Under the pieces are notes generated by a model that worked only from the letters and a program-made list of their open reading frames with translations, had not been told where the DNA came from and ran no database searches. From Sebastes aleutianus (taxonomy: Eukaryota; Chordata; Actinopteri; Perciformes; Sebastidae), in NCBI GenBank assembly GCA_916700875.1, contig CAKAKS010000060.1, positions 3,705,334 to 3,769,333 on the forward strand: 64,000 bases of DNA, given 5' to 3'. The translations under genes were made by a program, and so were the position numbers. Of this stretch, positions 26,248-39,512 are shown piece by piece. The first letter of the stretch is position 1. Each line of letters opens with the position of its first letter.

Positions 26248-27463
26248 CAGGTCAAAATGTGTTACAAACTCACAGATGACAATGCAGAACTTGAAGCTAA
26301 AATGTCAAAATGATCAAATTTGATTATGACGTAACCACATGACAACTCCGGCATCACACATCTCGGCTCCATGGCACTGTGCCACCCGTTCACACTAAAG
26401 AGAAAGGCAGGGAATCGCTGAGGGGAAGTGGCGGTGGATGTACTGTGAACCATGTGACTCGCTTGTTACTCCCCAGGCTGTGGTTCGGAGGCCCTACATC
26501 ACGGGACTCGCCTTACGATGCTCCCCCAGACATCGGGCCCCGGTCCCTGGGCTCTGACAGCAGACAGGGCTGACGTAAATGTGCTCCCTGCTGCGTTATC
26601 ACCGCACCGCATCCCAGCACCCCAGAGGCTACAGGCGCGATTAATGTCCTATCAAATCCGACTCCCACGAAAAAAAATAATAACACAATGAAAAACACTC
26701 TCTTCAAACTGTACATTTCATATGCACCCTTTGCTTTCACTATCGCTCAAAGCTTCTATATTGTGTTCAAACACAAACAGTTCAGACAGACGTCTTATTC
26801 ATATTGACATGTGTACGCCTTTGAGTAAATGTCACTTGGAACCAAAAACCTTAATGGTTTGGCATCAAACGCTCACCACACCCATTAACACGTTTTAACA
26901 ATGTGTAGAAATAGAAACAGTGCATCCATTGTGACTCAGAAGCCTTTGCTACGCATCTGGGTGTTTTAACACTGCCCTGTTAGTTTTGCGCTGGCACAGT
27001 CTGCGCATGTGTGTACTTATATAATAACTCACCAGTGTGCCTGTTAATGTGGATCTCCCTCTCTCCATCTCTAGACCCAGGCCGTGTAGTTCTGTCCTGA
27101 AAAATTTTCATTTTAATAGAAAGTTGTTTTCAATAACTGCTCCTGACAGCGAACAGGAAGCATGTGATACCTGTCCGTCAGGACTAATCAGGAAACGGTG
27201 CAGACGGTCTGCACTGGATTAGAAGCTAGAAGAGAGGAGGCGGGATGATCAAGTGGGGTCACTGCACTCTCCTGCATTAGCTGAGGCCTGAAGCTCCTGA
27301 AACCACAGGCGCAGCTCTACAGCCTCTTAAGGAGCTCAGGCGGCCTAATCAAAATCAAATCATCTCCTTTTTTTTTTCACCCTCTCTCTCTCTATCTTTT
27401 GGTCCTGAGAGAAACAATTACTTCTAGAGTGTGTGGAGGAAACCTTGGGGTCCTGGGCTCCTT

Positions 27464-27464
<1 letters not shown>

Positions 27465-27503
<39 letters not shown>
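27465..27503 (+). repeat. (AGC)13 trinucleotide microsatellite
   Basis: A pure AGC/CAG tract lies in the intron about 400 bp before the large C-terminal exon. It is not in the coding frame of any called exon. Confidence 0.95.
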
Positions 27504-27504
<1 letters not shown>

Positions 27505-27901
27505 CAGTGCTTTAAAGTAGTCTTTTATTGGATATCAGAGCTGGAGGAGAGTCCAAAGAAAATAGGTCTTATTCATTATTAGAGCCAGCTGTGGCTTTCC
27601 ACACTGATGACTCATCCATTTTTCTTTCCCCCCCTATTCTTTTGCTTTTTTTTTCACGATGTGGTAAAGAGGGGTGGCGGTTGGGAGGCGTGAGGGTTTC
27701 TCTGTTAGAGAGCTCAGCCAAGTTGACACGGAGCCCATATCCACTGGTGGTTGTTTGTTTGGATTATGGAGGGTATCGCGGCCACAGTTGTGCCTGCTCA
27801 CTGCTTTACTCAGCCTCACTCGTGCACTCACTGCGCCACGTGGATTCCCTGCAGGTTTTTTTTAATATCTCCACCTTTCTTTCTACTTTTTTTCCCCCCA
27901 G

Positions 27902-28549
27902 TGCCGATAATAAAGACAGAACCCAATGATGAATATGATTCTCTGGGGACTGCGAGACTGCCCATGCATTCAAAGCCCTATTACAGCCGGCCCAGGCTCG
28001 CTCCCATCATGCCTGTAGCCGATCCTGACGCCTGCCTGGTCGGTGGCTACCCTCCCTGCCCGCCACGCCATGCTGCCATGCCGTCGTCGTCCCCCAGCTC
28101 CAGCCCCACCCTACACGACCTGTCCCCCGTGGCATACAGCAAGTGCCTCCCCAACAGCCCCACCCACGCGGCACCACCACCGGGCCCTGTGGCGCCCCCC
28201 ATCCAGGAGAGCCCTGGCCGCCCAAACCTCGCCCACCCAGCATCGCCTGACCACAGCTCTCCCCTGGGGATGCTTCATTCCCAGGGCAGCCCCATCCACC
28301 TCAACAGCCCCGGGCCCCATGGTTACCACCCTATCTATGCCAACAGCAGCCCCTCATCCTCCCCGGTGTCCCTACCTTCCACTCCTGGTGGGACTGCGGA
28401 GAGCCCCTTCGTTCAGGCCTACAGCCCCAGTCAGGCAGCAGCCGGAGGGAGCTCACCCAGCCTGTTACCTGAGGACGCCAGCCCCCCGTCGATGGCCATC
28501 ACCGTCAAACAGGAGCCCGGGGAACTGGACCAGATGTACCTAGATGATG
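27902..28549 (+). CDS. nfatc1: nfatc1 large C-terminal exon: Pro/Ser-rich activation segment (long isoform)
   Basis: The 648-bp exon (216 codons) opens with (V)PIIKTEPNDEYD, closely matching NFATc1 VPIIKTEPTDDYE, and ends ITVKQEPGELDQMYLDD. Between these it is rich in Pro, Ser and Ala, with conserved islands ACLVGGYPPCP and LHDLSPVAYSK. This is the C-terminal region present only in long NFATc1 isoforms, where it acts in transactivation. Two psi-K-x-E SUMO motifs, IKTE near the start and VKQE near the end, sit where SUMO acceptor lysines are described in mammalian long NFATc1. The acceptor is CCCCAG ending at 27,901 and the donor GTGAGT starts at 28,550. Shifted frames also stay open (for example 28,043-28,543) because the DNA is C-rich; these are shadows. 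Confidence 0.95.
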
Positions 28550-31500
28550 GTGAGTTACGAGAAACACGTTGCAAGTTTCCATTTGATAATTAGAATAGCG
28601 GCAGGAATTTTGTTTTTCAACTTGAAAGCTTCTCTTTTTGAGCTCCCTGTCCGTGCCAAAAATGGCTGTTTGCGTAGCACGTTACATTTATTTAACACCT
28701 CTTGCTTATCTGCAAGCCCCCACACATAGCCGCACCCTGCTGCACCCCTCAGTGTTTCCTGATGGAATTCTGGCAGCAGATTGACGTCACATTTGTTTAA
28801 TTTTAGACCCCGGCAGATTTATTTGCTTTTGGTGCAACGTGCGGTCCGGCTTATGTTGTCCAAGTGGCTGCTTTGCTTTAAAACAGTAAATTGCCTTGAT
28901 GGGATTTTGAAACAATCTGTCAAAACATCAGAGCGGCGAGGTCAGCCGCGGTGCAAGCAGAACAAAAACAGTGGCACACGCGTAGCGAACCAAACCGTTG
29001 ACACAACGACTAATGAAGGAAGCAAAACAATGGGTAGGGGTTTCCTGAACCGAGCCACTTTCCCCCCTCCCCACCCCACCCTCCATCTTTCTGGGAGGCA
29101 TGCCGAGAGGCGGAAGCCAGAGGCTTTGTTTTCCCGTCTTCTCCCCACGGAGTCGACACCATGCGGCTGTCGTCATCAGGGGAGGCTGCGGGGTCACTGG
29201 TCTCCCTCTGGTAATGAAACCAGTCACACCCAAGGGACCATATGGTCGACTTTACGGCCTCCTGTGTCCATGCCACATCGTCTCTCAGGTCGGCAACCTG
29301 TTATCTGTGTTAGCAGAGGCTCCACTTGCTGTTATGATATATATTCATAGAACACGTCAATGGCGTTGCGCCAGTTTGCAATGTTAAACCCCCCCGTATC
29401 CAAATGGAGGTGCGGGGGGGGAGACAACTCAGGAATATCACCCTTCCTGTGCACCTTTTGTTCAGTAAACTGAGGTAGTATGTGTGTGTATGAGTGTGTG
29501 CACGCTTCAATCAGCAGCCCTGGGAGTAGAGGGGTGATAGGCATGAGGGGACCAGGGGAGTTTTGCTGTGGAACTGTAATTGAGTTGAAATGCAGTTGTC
29601 AGCATATCTGTCAGTCCTGATGAGTCCCATTAGTCCTCACCTCATAAACAGACAATACAGAGACAGGGCGGATGGGGGGGATGTCTGTCTGTTATCAGCT
29701 CTATAAACTGATTCCCAACTTTTCTTTCCTGTTTCTTTTTCTCTTTCTTTTCTTTTCTGTTGCCTCATTTTCTTGAGTTCATGTGCTCTAAGAAATCTAA
29801 TTTGAAACAAATCTGCTCAATTGAAATTCTCTCTGACTGTTTTCAATAGTTGCGGCAGGCAGAGGCTTTCATTTCAGCATTAATTGGATGAAGTGAAACT
29901 GTAGCTTTATTTAGCGTTTTGTAATACAGTAAGGTTGGCAAGGGGTCCTTTTACACCCAACAGTATGAAGATATACCAGATTTAGACATCAGTGCTAGGG
30001 TGAAATCATGTAATCTAGTTTCTCTTCCCCACTACTCCATCCACTGTCACTTTAGCAGGCTCCATCTCTCTCCAACCCGGTGGCCAAATGTATTCAGCCA
30101 GTGATTACAGTTGCATTAGGGACGTGCAGGAATGTGTATTGATTGACCGATGGACAGTGAGGCAGCCGCTTGAAAAACCTCAGTGTGCTGCCGATTTGCA
30201 TCACCTAACGTCTGCGCGAGCATCTGTGGTGAGCTCGCGGAGTCCCTGTAAGTGTGTGGTGGTAACAGCATACTCCGACAGCATCTGCTGCTCCCAGGCC
30301 CGGCCCGGCCCTATCCCAAACCCCTCAAATGAGCCCTAAGCTAAAATAAATAAGATCGGAAGGCAGCTCGCAGGGCGTCCCGCTCCCCGTCCGCACGCAT
30401 TACCGCCGTATGTTAGCGAGCCGAGCGCTCCATTAGAGAGGGAAGACAAGCGGATGACCTCACCACAGCGGCGGTGATTTAACGCCAGCCATGTAGAGTA
30501 GCGTTCCTCCCCAGCAATTGGGGGGCCGGTGATTTGGAGTCTGCGGGAGCACACTTGATCTTCCCCAAGAGTGGAGCGCCTCCCACGCTCGAACGCTGAG
30601 GCCTCCGGCTCTCATCAGCCAGAGGAAATGTGTCTCTCTGGTCCGGGCCCGGGTTTTTACACAGCCCCTGAGAAATCACTCAACTTATCAACGGGTGAGC
30701 TACTGTACCGCAAGGAGCTGGGTTAGTATGGAGGGAGTCTGGGATGCAAACCCCCCTGACTGCCGTACACAGTCTCCATTGTAATCTGCTAAACTCTTCC
30801 CTCTGCTGTGCTAAAAGCTTACTAACTATAGTGCAAGACACGAGGCGAGGATTCTGCTGTCTGGTATGAGGTTTTATGGGAAGAATCCAGTTGGCAGTCA
30901 GCTCTACGTCGGAGCAGCCATTTTCACTCAGTGGCATGTTGGCTCTCACCTGCTGCAGCCTCGCTTCACATAGCTGGAGTAAAGCAGCAGAGGATGAAAC
31001 ACCCCAACGCTGCTGGAAGAACTCTGCCTGGTCGTATCGTTGACTCACCGTCGTAAACAACGCATGGTGGGCCTCACATAAAACGTTAAAAAGTTTTCAG
31101 ACATTTCGTGCTTACTCACAGCCCACTATCTGTGCTTTACGAGGCACATAACTGTGAGCAAAACGCCAGTCAAATGACATCAGTGGATGTAACAATAGAA
31201 TTTATGAAAAACACGGTCTGCAGCGTTTAAGTTTGGCGCACTAATTAGGCCAAAAAAAGAAATACTAAAATGACGGCACGCTCTGTCACACGTGTGATTC
31301 TGGTGACATCATACCCCCTCTTGTCTCAAACAACCACTGAGACACACAAACACACACATATACACTTTTAATCTTAGACTTGGCTTTTTTAACACAAACG
31401 TTTTTGGAAAGTCCCACACCACTTGTTGCAAACCCTTCACTTGGTTCCTGGTGTTTATAGGTGTTTTGCTGCAGATGTGTGCGTGTGTGTGTGTGTGTAG

Positions 31501-32249
31501 AGAAGGATCAGTGTGCTGGCCGTGCTCGGTAGTTCGGTCCTGTGAGGCTGCTGCCGTGTGTCCTGTCTCATTAGCTGCTGCTGTGATGGGTGATATCATG
31601 AAGTGCAGCTGAATGCAGCACACAGCGAAAATGAACTAGTGCTAATCAGAGGGCCAGATTCCTACCAGCTGCCTCTCTGGGAAACAGAGGGCCCTTATTC
31701 CCCCAAAATAAGAAAAACACAGAGTGCAACGCAGCCTCTGCCGCTTTCTGACATTTGACATATGTGCTCTGATTGCCTCGTGTTATACCGGGTAGTTTTC
31801 CTTGTGATTGTTTCCTCCCTAATTCAAGGTTTGAAACTCTACTAGGCTTGTTTTCTCAGAGTTGTTGTCTCCCTCGTTCCCTCCCTCCGGCGACAAAAAA
31901 AAAGGGCATTCTAACCTTCCTGAGGATCTCCGTCCACCGCCGACGCTTCTGAAGGCAACTCGAGGCTTTCCTCATGGAAACTTTTACACATCCTGGCGAG
32001 TTGCCCAGACCCCAGGACTCCGCAAAACCCCTAATGATGATTGAGAGCGCGTCCGCACCGCGCTGAAAACATGCTGAGTCGCTAACATTGGAGTGTGCCG
32101 CAAGGCTGGCTCTGGGATTGTAGGGGGGTGGGGGGGGCAGAAGAGAGAGAGAATTCAGGGGGGGAGGGGGCGGGGTGTTCATTAAAGTGGAGGTTGAAGT
32201 GTCTAATGGGACTCACTAAAGCAGAGCTCCTGTATGTTTAGACGGTAGG

Positions 32250-32251
<2 letters not shown>

Positions 32252-32335
<84 letters not shown>
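32252..32335. repeat. (TG)42 microsatellite
   Basis: An uninterrupted TG tract of about 84 bp lies in the last nfatc1 intron, the longest simple repeat in the window. Frames opening across it on the minus strand encode only Thr-His runs. Confidence 0.97.
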
Positions 32336-32336
<1 letters not shown>

Positions 32337-33024
32337 TTTTAGTTAGCAGAGATGCGGAAGCGCTGTAAGAGCCGGTGACAGCCTGTGCTTTCACAACACT
32401 CCACCTCTGACCCCTCTGGCCCTTTAGGAGCGGGTCGAGCTCATGCTAATAGTGCACAGAAAGAGAAAGGCTGTCTTGTGGTTAAGTGCAATGCCAAGAA
32501 CATAGTCTCCTTCTAGACGTAGTGTTATTGACGGGTGCAAGAAGAAGGGGGATGGCTTTTATATTATTTATGACTACAAAGAGGATGTGTTTTTTTTGTT
32601 GTTTTTTTTACTCTTGTTGTCATTGCTTGCGTTGGGATCCTGTCTTCCTGGCAGCCCTTGAACACGGCGAGGTATAAGTAAAAGTTTGGGCTTCGCTTGG
32701 AGAAGTTTTATAGTCATAGGAAAAATTAATAGGTGGCTGCACTCTAGCATTGGCCTTTTAAGAGTCATTGACCGCCTAAGCTATGGATCAACAACTGCAC
32801 TTTGGGGATCAGCAATAGATTTGATTCAATTTCTTCTCATTAGGATCAAAAACCATTACTTTTTACTGTGCGAATAGAGAAGCCGTGGCTCTTATTACCC
32901 ATCACCAGATATTACTGACCTCCCCAACTACTTGAAGGGCTGTGCACAGTAGCAAACGTGAAGATCTATGTTGATCCGGTTGTAGTAGAGGTTGTGTATG
33001 GTATTAATTGATGAATTAGCTTAG

Positions 33025-33433
33025 TAGGGCTGTCAAAGTTAACGCGATATTGCAAATTTGTTTTAACGCCACTAATTTCTTTAACGCATTAACGCAACTT
33101 GCGATTTTTAGGTTGTAGAGTAAGTTTTAAAGCTCATATGATAATGTCATATGAAACTAGAAACACTAAGGACTCCATCGGTACCAACCACGTCATTCTA
33201 GCTTGTCGCGAAGGAGGCTAAATAACGCTCCAAACTTATGCAAAAAGTTTGGCGAGGAAAAACTGTCATGGACATTTTCAAAGCGGTCCCTTGACCTCTG
33301 ACCTCAAGATATGTGAATGAAAATGGATTCTATGGGTACCCATGAGTCTCCCCTTCACAGGCATGCGATTAATTTGCAAATAATTGCAATTAACTACGGA
33401 CAATCAAGATGTTTTAATCGATTGACGGCCCTA
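33025..33433 (+). mobile_element. Non-autonomous DNA element, AGGGCTGTCA-type ends (copy 2)
   Basis: The copy starts tagggctgtcaaagttaacg and ends cgattgacggcccta, giving near-perfect inverted ends. The interior shares long stretches with copy 1 at 23,195-23,827, in the same orientation, including tgtgaatgaaaatggattct. Without the extra segment of copy 1 it is nearer a minimal form of the family. Confidence 0.8.
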
Positions 33434-35647
33434 CTTATAAGACTTGATCTTATTATTGTGTTAATTGTAGTCGTATTGGAAAAGAGGAGCCAAAATTGGT
33501 GGTAACAGAAGAAAAAAACTGTTATACCCCGGAGCAGCACCCAGTCAGAAACTTGACTTTAAAAGCAGATAACAGTCTACTTAAACACTGTGTTAGTTTG
33601 TAATATAAAGTGTGGAAGTTACAGTAGAAGTACAGTAATGGAACCCATCGTGTCTTCGCAACAGAAGAAGAATACCTTCGCAGTTGAGTGGAAGTCCTCT
33701 GGATTACCTTAGCACCCTCTGTTTCCTCTTATATGTCTTTTATCTCCGTCCCATTGGCTCAACATAAGAGCCTTTAGATTCCTGGTTGTGATCAGGTTTT
33801 TTCTTTTTTTTTCTTTGCAACCCATATTATGAAACCCACTAAATTATAGTCACTATTGTCCCAAGATTGCTCGCAGTTTCACAAATAATTGGATCTAAGT
33901 GGTTACATATGACAGTGGCAACGGGGTCGCGGTATTAGCGCTTTGATTTCTAGCTCTCTGTAAAAACCAATGGGAATATTATTAGTTTTGATAAGCGCAG
34001 TGAGATGAATCTGTAAGAGTTCAGTCCATTCATTACGGCTGGCTTTTATGTGCGTGTGCGAACCAGAGGATCTGGTCTGGTTTCAGTCGCTCCGTCATAA
34101 TATCCACAGTCACTGAGAAAGAATGTGTCTGCTGAAAAACTGCTAAATTATCTAAACAAATTGGGTTTCTTTTGTGTCTGGGATCCGATACACGCACACG
34201 GAGACTTCTGATTTTGAAAGGGTTGTAGTGTTTATTTTACCCAAATGTCAGAAATGCGTGACGCAGATTTGCTACTGTAAAGATTTAGCCTCTTATTTTC
34301 TTCCATTATTCCAAGCTGTGTAGAAAGTGGGCGCACTATGTTGATTCTATATGGAAGTCAGTTACATGGCATCAATAGCAGAACGGACTTCACTGACAAT
34401 CAAATCTAGCGGAGTAAAAGCCACAGAGGGCTTCCTTCTCCAAACAAGTTAGAGTCTATTCATTAAAGTTCTATTACTTCAGCCCGTCGTACGTCATGTG
34501 TTTCTTATAGTTTCTCCCGACACAGCAGTTTAGAGGCTCGGTTTATGTGGCTCACATTCTGAGGTTTAGGAAACACGCGTTGAGAAGCCGCCGAGCCGCA
34601 CGGATCACAGCGGGTCAGGACTCAGACAGGGCCTGTGGCTTTGGCTTCAGATCTTCCTGTGTACATCTGTGATCATGGAGCTGCCACCCCCCCGCCCAGA
34701 CACGCTCATTACTGAATCATGATATGACAAATGTCAACGTGGTTGACAGGGTGACGGCTGAGAGAGTCTCCTTCCTCCACAAGGCTGCGTCAGGTCGCTA
34801 CCTGTGCCGATCCAAACACTGTTTTTCTGCATCAGGTGCTCAGAAATCAAAAGGTCTCTGTCTCGTGTGCAGAACTCAAGTCCCTTTGGTCATGTCGGAT
34901 TTATGATTGGATGATATGTTGGTTTGTTTGTGATTAAAAAGAACATTCTGTAATCTGCGCAAATATTTCGCCACTACTACATTTACCATAAAACACTGTT
35001 CCTCTGTGGAGATGAACTGATATTGCTGCCAATACCACAAACACTACGCAGTCACAGAAACCATAAATTTGCCTTGAATCTTGGATATTTCCTGCTGGCA
35101 TTAATAATGATATGAGCACATGGAAAACTCATACAGTCCAGGGAACATAAACACCAAACAAGCGGGATTTATTTGCAGAAAGACACATTTTTATTTGTTG
35201 ATTCTCCGCAGGGAGGTCAGGGGTCAGGATCAGGCTTCTGGAAAACATCTCTGGAGCTCGTGGGGCGTCTTTCTTAAGGACACTTTAAAGCAGTCACGGA
35301 CAGTTGAATGTGGCTCAAAGATGAGATTCTCCATTTCAACATAATACCCCTCCGCCCCCCCCGACAGTTCCAGTGTTTTTGGTTTTTGTATTTAGGGGAT
35401 GTAAATACCTGCGGCATCAGTAAACAGGAGCAGGTCTCCGTCCCAGACCACTTAATAACAGCTCCCCATCTGAAATCTGTTAGCTCAGTGAAATAGTATC
35501 CTGTAGCGACGGATGTCAACAGAGAAGTCTGATCCAGCCGGTGGGGATGGGGAAAGCCATTGGGTTTTGCAACTCTTGGCAGAGTTCGGCGTCTCCTCCA
35601 TGTGCAGATATACCTCAGAAAGAAGAGGGTGGGAGAGCCGGTCATGA

Positions 35648-35671
35648 AGAGAGAGAGAGAGAGAGAGAGAG
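35648..35671. repeat. (GA)n microsatellite
   Basis: A run of about eleven GA units lies in the last nfatc1 intron. Confidence 0.9.
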
Positions 35672-37079
35672 GAGGAGATGGAAAGTGAATAATACAGACG
35701 CAGATATAAACTTTGAAAGAGTGGGAGTCCCGGTAGAATCCGTCACAAGACTATAAACCAAATGTCCCCTGTTTTAGTGTTATAGTCCGTTGACGAATCA
35801 CTCTAAACACAGGAAGATTAACATAAAAAGCAACTGTCAAAATAATGAATTTGTCTAAAACGATTATAATCATGACTTCCTCAATCCATCTCAACACTTC
35901 AAGAGAGAATCTATGTGTTATTTTTGAATGTGAGATCTGTTCTGTCGTGGCTTATGGGCCTGAAGTGGAGGGACAGCCGTGAGTCACGAGACGTATTATA
36001 GTGTTTTGAGATTTTGGGGTCAGGAGATTCTCATCATGTCCTCACATCCAGGAATATTCAGCAAGCATGAGAAGAATCAGGTCAGCCATTGGAATAAAGG
36101 AGACACACAGACAGACTAAGAGAAAGAGGGGAAAATGTGAGGTGGATGAAAGTAGCATGCGATCTCAGTGATTTTCCCTGGCAGCTTCTCCAGCTGCCCC
36201 TGTTCTTCACACACACACACACAGAGAGACAGTTCGTGCTCCTTTCACAGCTAAAACTGTTAAAAAAAAAAAAACACTAAAAGTCAAAGAAAGATAAACA
36301 CCAGCCAAAGTTAAAGATCACATTTTCTTCCCTCTCCCCACCAGCGGCCGCTCGCAGTGCAGAGACTTACCGAGCGGTGGGTGAAGGGGTCTATACTTCA
36401 GGGGAGGGAATGATCATAACCGCTGAACTGTAAGTGTCCTACTGTCGACATATGACCCATGGCAGTTATAAACCTCAACGGGTCCCCCGACTCTCCTGAT
36501 CGTACTCGGCTGAGCTCCGTTCCTCTCAAAAACAACGTGCTAACAAACAGGGAAATCCTTTCACGCTCGGTAAGCCTTTTTTTATAGTGTGAAGCATCGA
36601 GAGATTAACCGATGAAAGGCCACAGTGGCGCTACGCAAACCTCACCATTAAGATCTTTAGCTCGAGGAAGGCCGAGGGGCTTTTAACTAACTGCTGTGCA
36701 CTTTGTTTTAACCAAGCTCCTAAACCCCACATCCCTTATTTAGCAGTCAAAAGCAGTATATGAAAAGGTAATGTTTATAACACACTTTAATATAGTTGTA
36801 TGAGCAGATAGAAAGACATTTCAAGTGTTTATTTATTGTCAAGAACAATAACATATGATGACAAAGCAGTAATCTTCAGTCCTCATATTTGATATGAATA
36901 TGTAATATGAAAGTATAAACACATGACATGCTTACTGTATTATAAATTATATGTATTATCTTTATTAAAGAAGTATTTAGATATAGATACTTTTTCATTA
37001 CTCTCATGACAACCGAGAAAAACTTCCTCCCCTGATGAATGCTGTAAGACGCAGCTAAAAGCTCCAGTAATAAATCTAG

Positions 37080-37660
37080 CAAGTGGAACTTGTGTTACGA
37101 ATTTGCCGTCAAACTTAATCCTCTGAACACATTTATAAACCGTTTTAAAACTTGCCTTTGAATGATTCATACATGTGTTTAAACAGTTAGTAAATGTTTT
37201 ATAACACATAGTAAGGATGTGTGTAATCACGTGTCACCCACCAAATGCTCCATAGTTATAATTGTTGATAAGCACATAAATAAACATTTAAAATGCCCTT
37301 ATAAATACTTCTAGTTACATTATAGTGTGTTGTAAACAATTTATTAATTATAAATATGCTGATTATTAATGCTAAATGTAGGGAGGTAAAGTTAAGTGTT
37401 CCCATCTAAGGCTTTTTTGTTTTTTTTAATAAGGTACCCTTTATAAAGTGTTTATATAGTGTTAATAATTCTTAATAAATCATTTACTAATGCGTTAAAG
37501 TTATTAATAACAACAACTTTCAGGGTGTTTGGTATTTTTTAATTGCTTATAAGTGATCAAAAAAGCATTTGTGAGTTATTTAATCACCATTAATATGGCC
37601 ATTAATTACAACTTTTAAACACTTTATAAAAGGTGCCTTATTCTGAAGTGGTATCATGTT
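37080..37660. repeat. AT-rich dispersed repeat, class unknown
   Basis: This stretch is very AT-rich and repeats related phrases such as tttataaagtgtttat, ttaataaatcattta and cactttataaaaggtgcctt. It resembles a known fish repeat built on TTATAAAGTG motifs, but I could not define its ends. Confidence 0.4.
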
Positions 37661-39512
37661 TTTAAATGCTCAAATTGACAACTTACTCCTCAAATTCATT
37701 GGACCTTCTAATACTAGAAGACAATTCTCTCTGTTCATGTTGTAAATCAGTCACATCAAATCCGCAGGGAGCTTGAGTTGGAAAGCTCGCCCCTTAAACA
37801 CTGTGTGAATGAAAATGTCATGTACATTTTAATTAAATCACTTTGATTTACTGAGTCAAATAACAGGCTCTTGTTTCCGTGATGGTATTTTGAAGTGGCA
37901 GGTTCACTCCTTAAGCCCCAGCAACTGTTAAATCTGTATATGATTTGAAATGAGCACGAACAGAAGCAGCAGGTGAAAATGTGGTTCTGTGATTTACAGG
38001 TGACGGCAAACGTGTCTTGTCTCACCTGCTATCCCTAGAAGAGTAGCCCGCTCTTCATCTCCGACTGTGAAACAGCCCTGAGTTGCTCGAAAACTCTACA
38101 GTTTCCAGATGGATGAGAGTTTGTGTGTCTATGAAATATCAAAGTCGAGGTCGATGGAAAGGAGATAAGTTGCCAAGATCGTCTCTGTCCTGCCTCCAGA
38201 CCGGTCTACTTGAATAAGTCCACGATGTGCCCCGAGGCGACCTCCTCCTCTGTGTCTTTGAATCCCCCGCAGGCGCAGAGGATTTAAAGTTGTAGGGCAG
38301 CTCTCGGGGTCAGCAGACAGAGTGTTAATCAGATCACACTCTGCTTCAGTACAGAGCGCTGGAGCTCAGCGGGGATGTTGAAAAGAGAGAGGCCGTGTCC
38401 TTGTGCACGGCAGGAGCTTTTTAAGATTTAGTTACCTTTAGTATACGATGTAATGCCCTTTCTGTGACTTTAGGGTCCAGCTCGTCTGATGCTGGATCAG
38501 TGGAAATGTTACTTTCATCAGAGCATGCTTTCCAAAGCTGCACTGGAGTGTCCAGTGTGCAGTAGTTCTTCTTCTTAGCAGATGGCAGCCAGCAGAGCTA
38601 ATGTTTGGATGGCAAAACAGACAGGTTAACCAGAGGTCACGGTGTGCAAATACACACCAGCAAGCAGACATTTTGAAAACAGGAAGGAGCCTCCCTGGGC
38701 CATCTATGTGTGATGGATAGTGAACAATAAAGTTCTCACTGAGGTAAACCTTTTTGGACACGGAGAACACAGATCCTCCACGTATAAATAAAAGAAAACA
38801 ACTGTGAAACCCCACGTAAGGACTGACAGGCAACAGGTGATTTAAAGAAGCCCAACACAGATGCAGTTATAAATCGTATTGTGTGCGAGCGCGCAGCCAA
38901 ATTCGCACTCAGGCGGCTGTGACCCACAGAAGTTATGATTGTTTCAATATGCTCATATTTCTTCACGGTGTGCCATTTTCAAAACCAGGGAAATGTCGAG
39001 CCGCCCGCGTCCGCCTCCGCGAGGAGCATACGTTTCTAATTCTGAATCAATCACGGCGAGTTTATCAGATGGCTGAGTTATTTTACCATAAACCCCATCG
39101 GTAATGAGCCATACAAAGAGTTTTAATCTGTCTCCTTTCATATCTCAATCACAAAGATGTGTGCGTTTCACTCAGTTCAGTGTATTTTCAGGCTCTGGTG
39201 TTTGCTTTATGCGGTTATGCTTCGCTGGTTGTGTGAAAGTGAGCTTTTGATTTCTCGCAGTCTCGAGTCATCCATGCGCGCTTTATGTCAGAAGCTCTTT
39301 AGCTTCTCACTTTTGTGTTTGCTTTTCATAAACACTTTGATTGCTGAGTACTGTTGTGCTATGCTATTCTTCCACTGCAGCTAAATAAATACAACTCAAC
39401 GCAATCAAACTGAAGTGTGTAATCAAAATCACTGGAAGCACCATTTTGCTGCTTATGTGGCGTTTGAGCATCTACACTGTCAATCTAACCATGTGGGCGG
39501 AACTATGGCATC

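Larger units (their letters stand above)
20322..27901 (+). other. nfatc1: nfatc1 intron, 7.6 kb, with two DNA-element copies
   Basis: Contents: an open read-through segment to 20,668, CA/TG microsatellites near 20,750 and 22,410, a non-autonomous element at 23,195-23,827, a TTAA-flanked MITE at 25,773-26,247, and an AGC tract at 27,465-27,503. The acceptor is a long T/C tract ending CCCCCCAG at 27,894-27,901. No other exon is supported. Confidence 0.85.

Noticed and set aside
26460..26573. Possible extra nfatc1 exon after CCCCAG at 26,475
   Set aside because: No good donor in phase and no similarity to NFAT proteins.
28007..28543. Alternative-frame and antisense ORFs over the C-terminal exon
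   Set aside because: They arise from the C-rich composition of the true exon; the sense frame has phase continuity and family match.
32203..32394. Minus-strand Thr-His ORF
   Set aside because: It is translation of the TG microsatellite.
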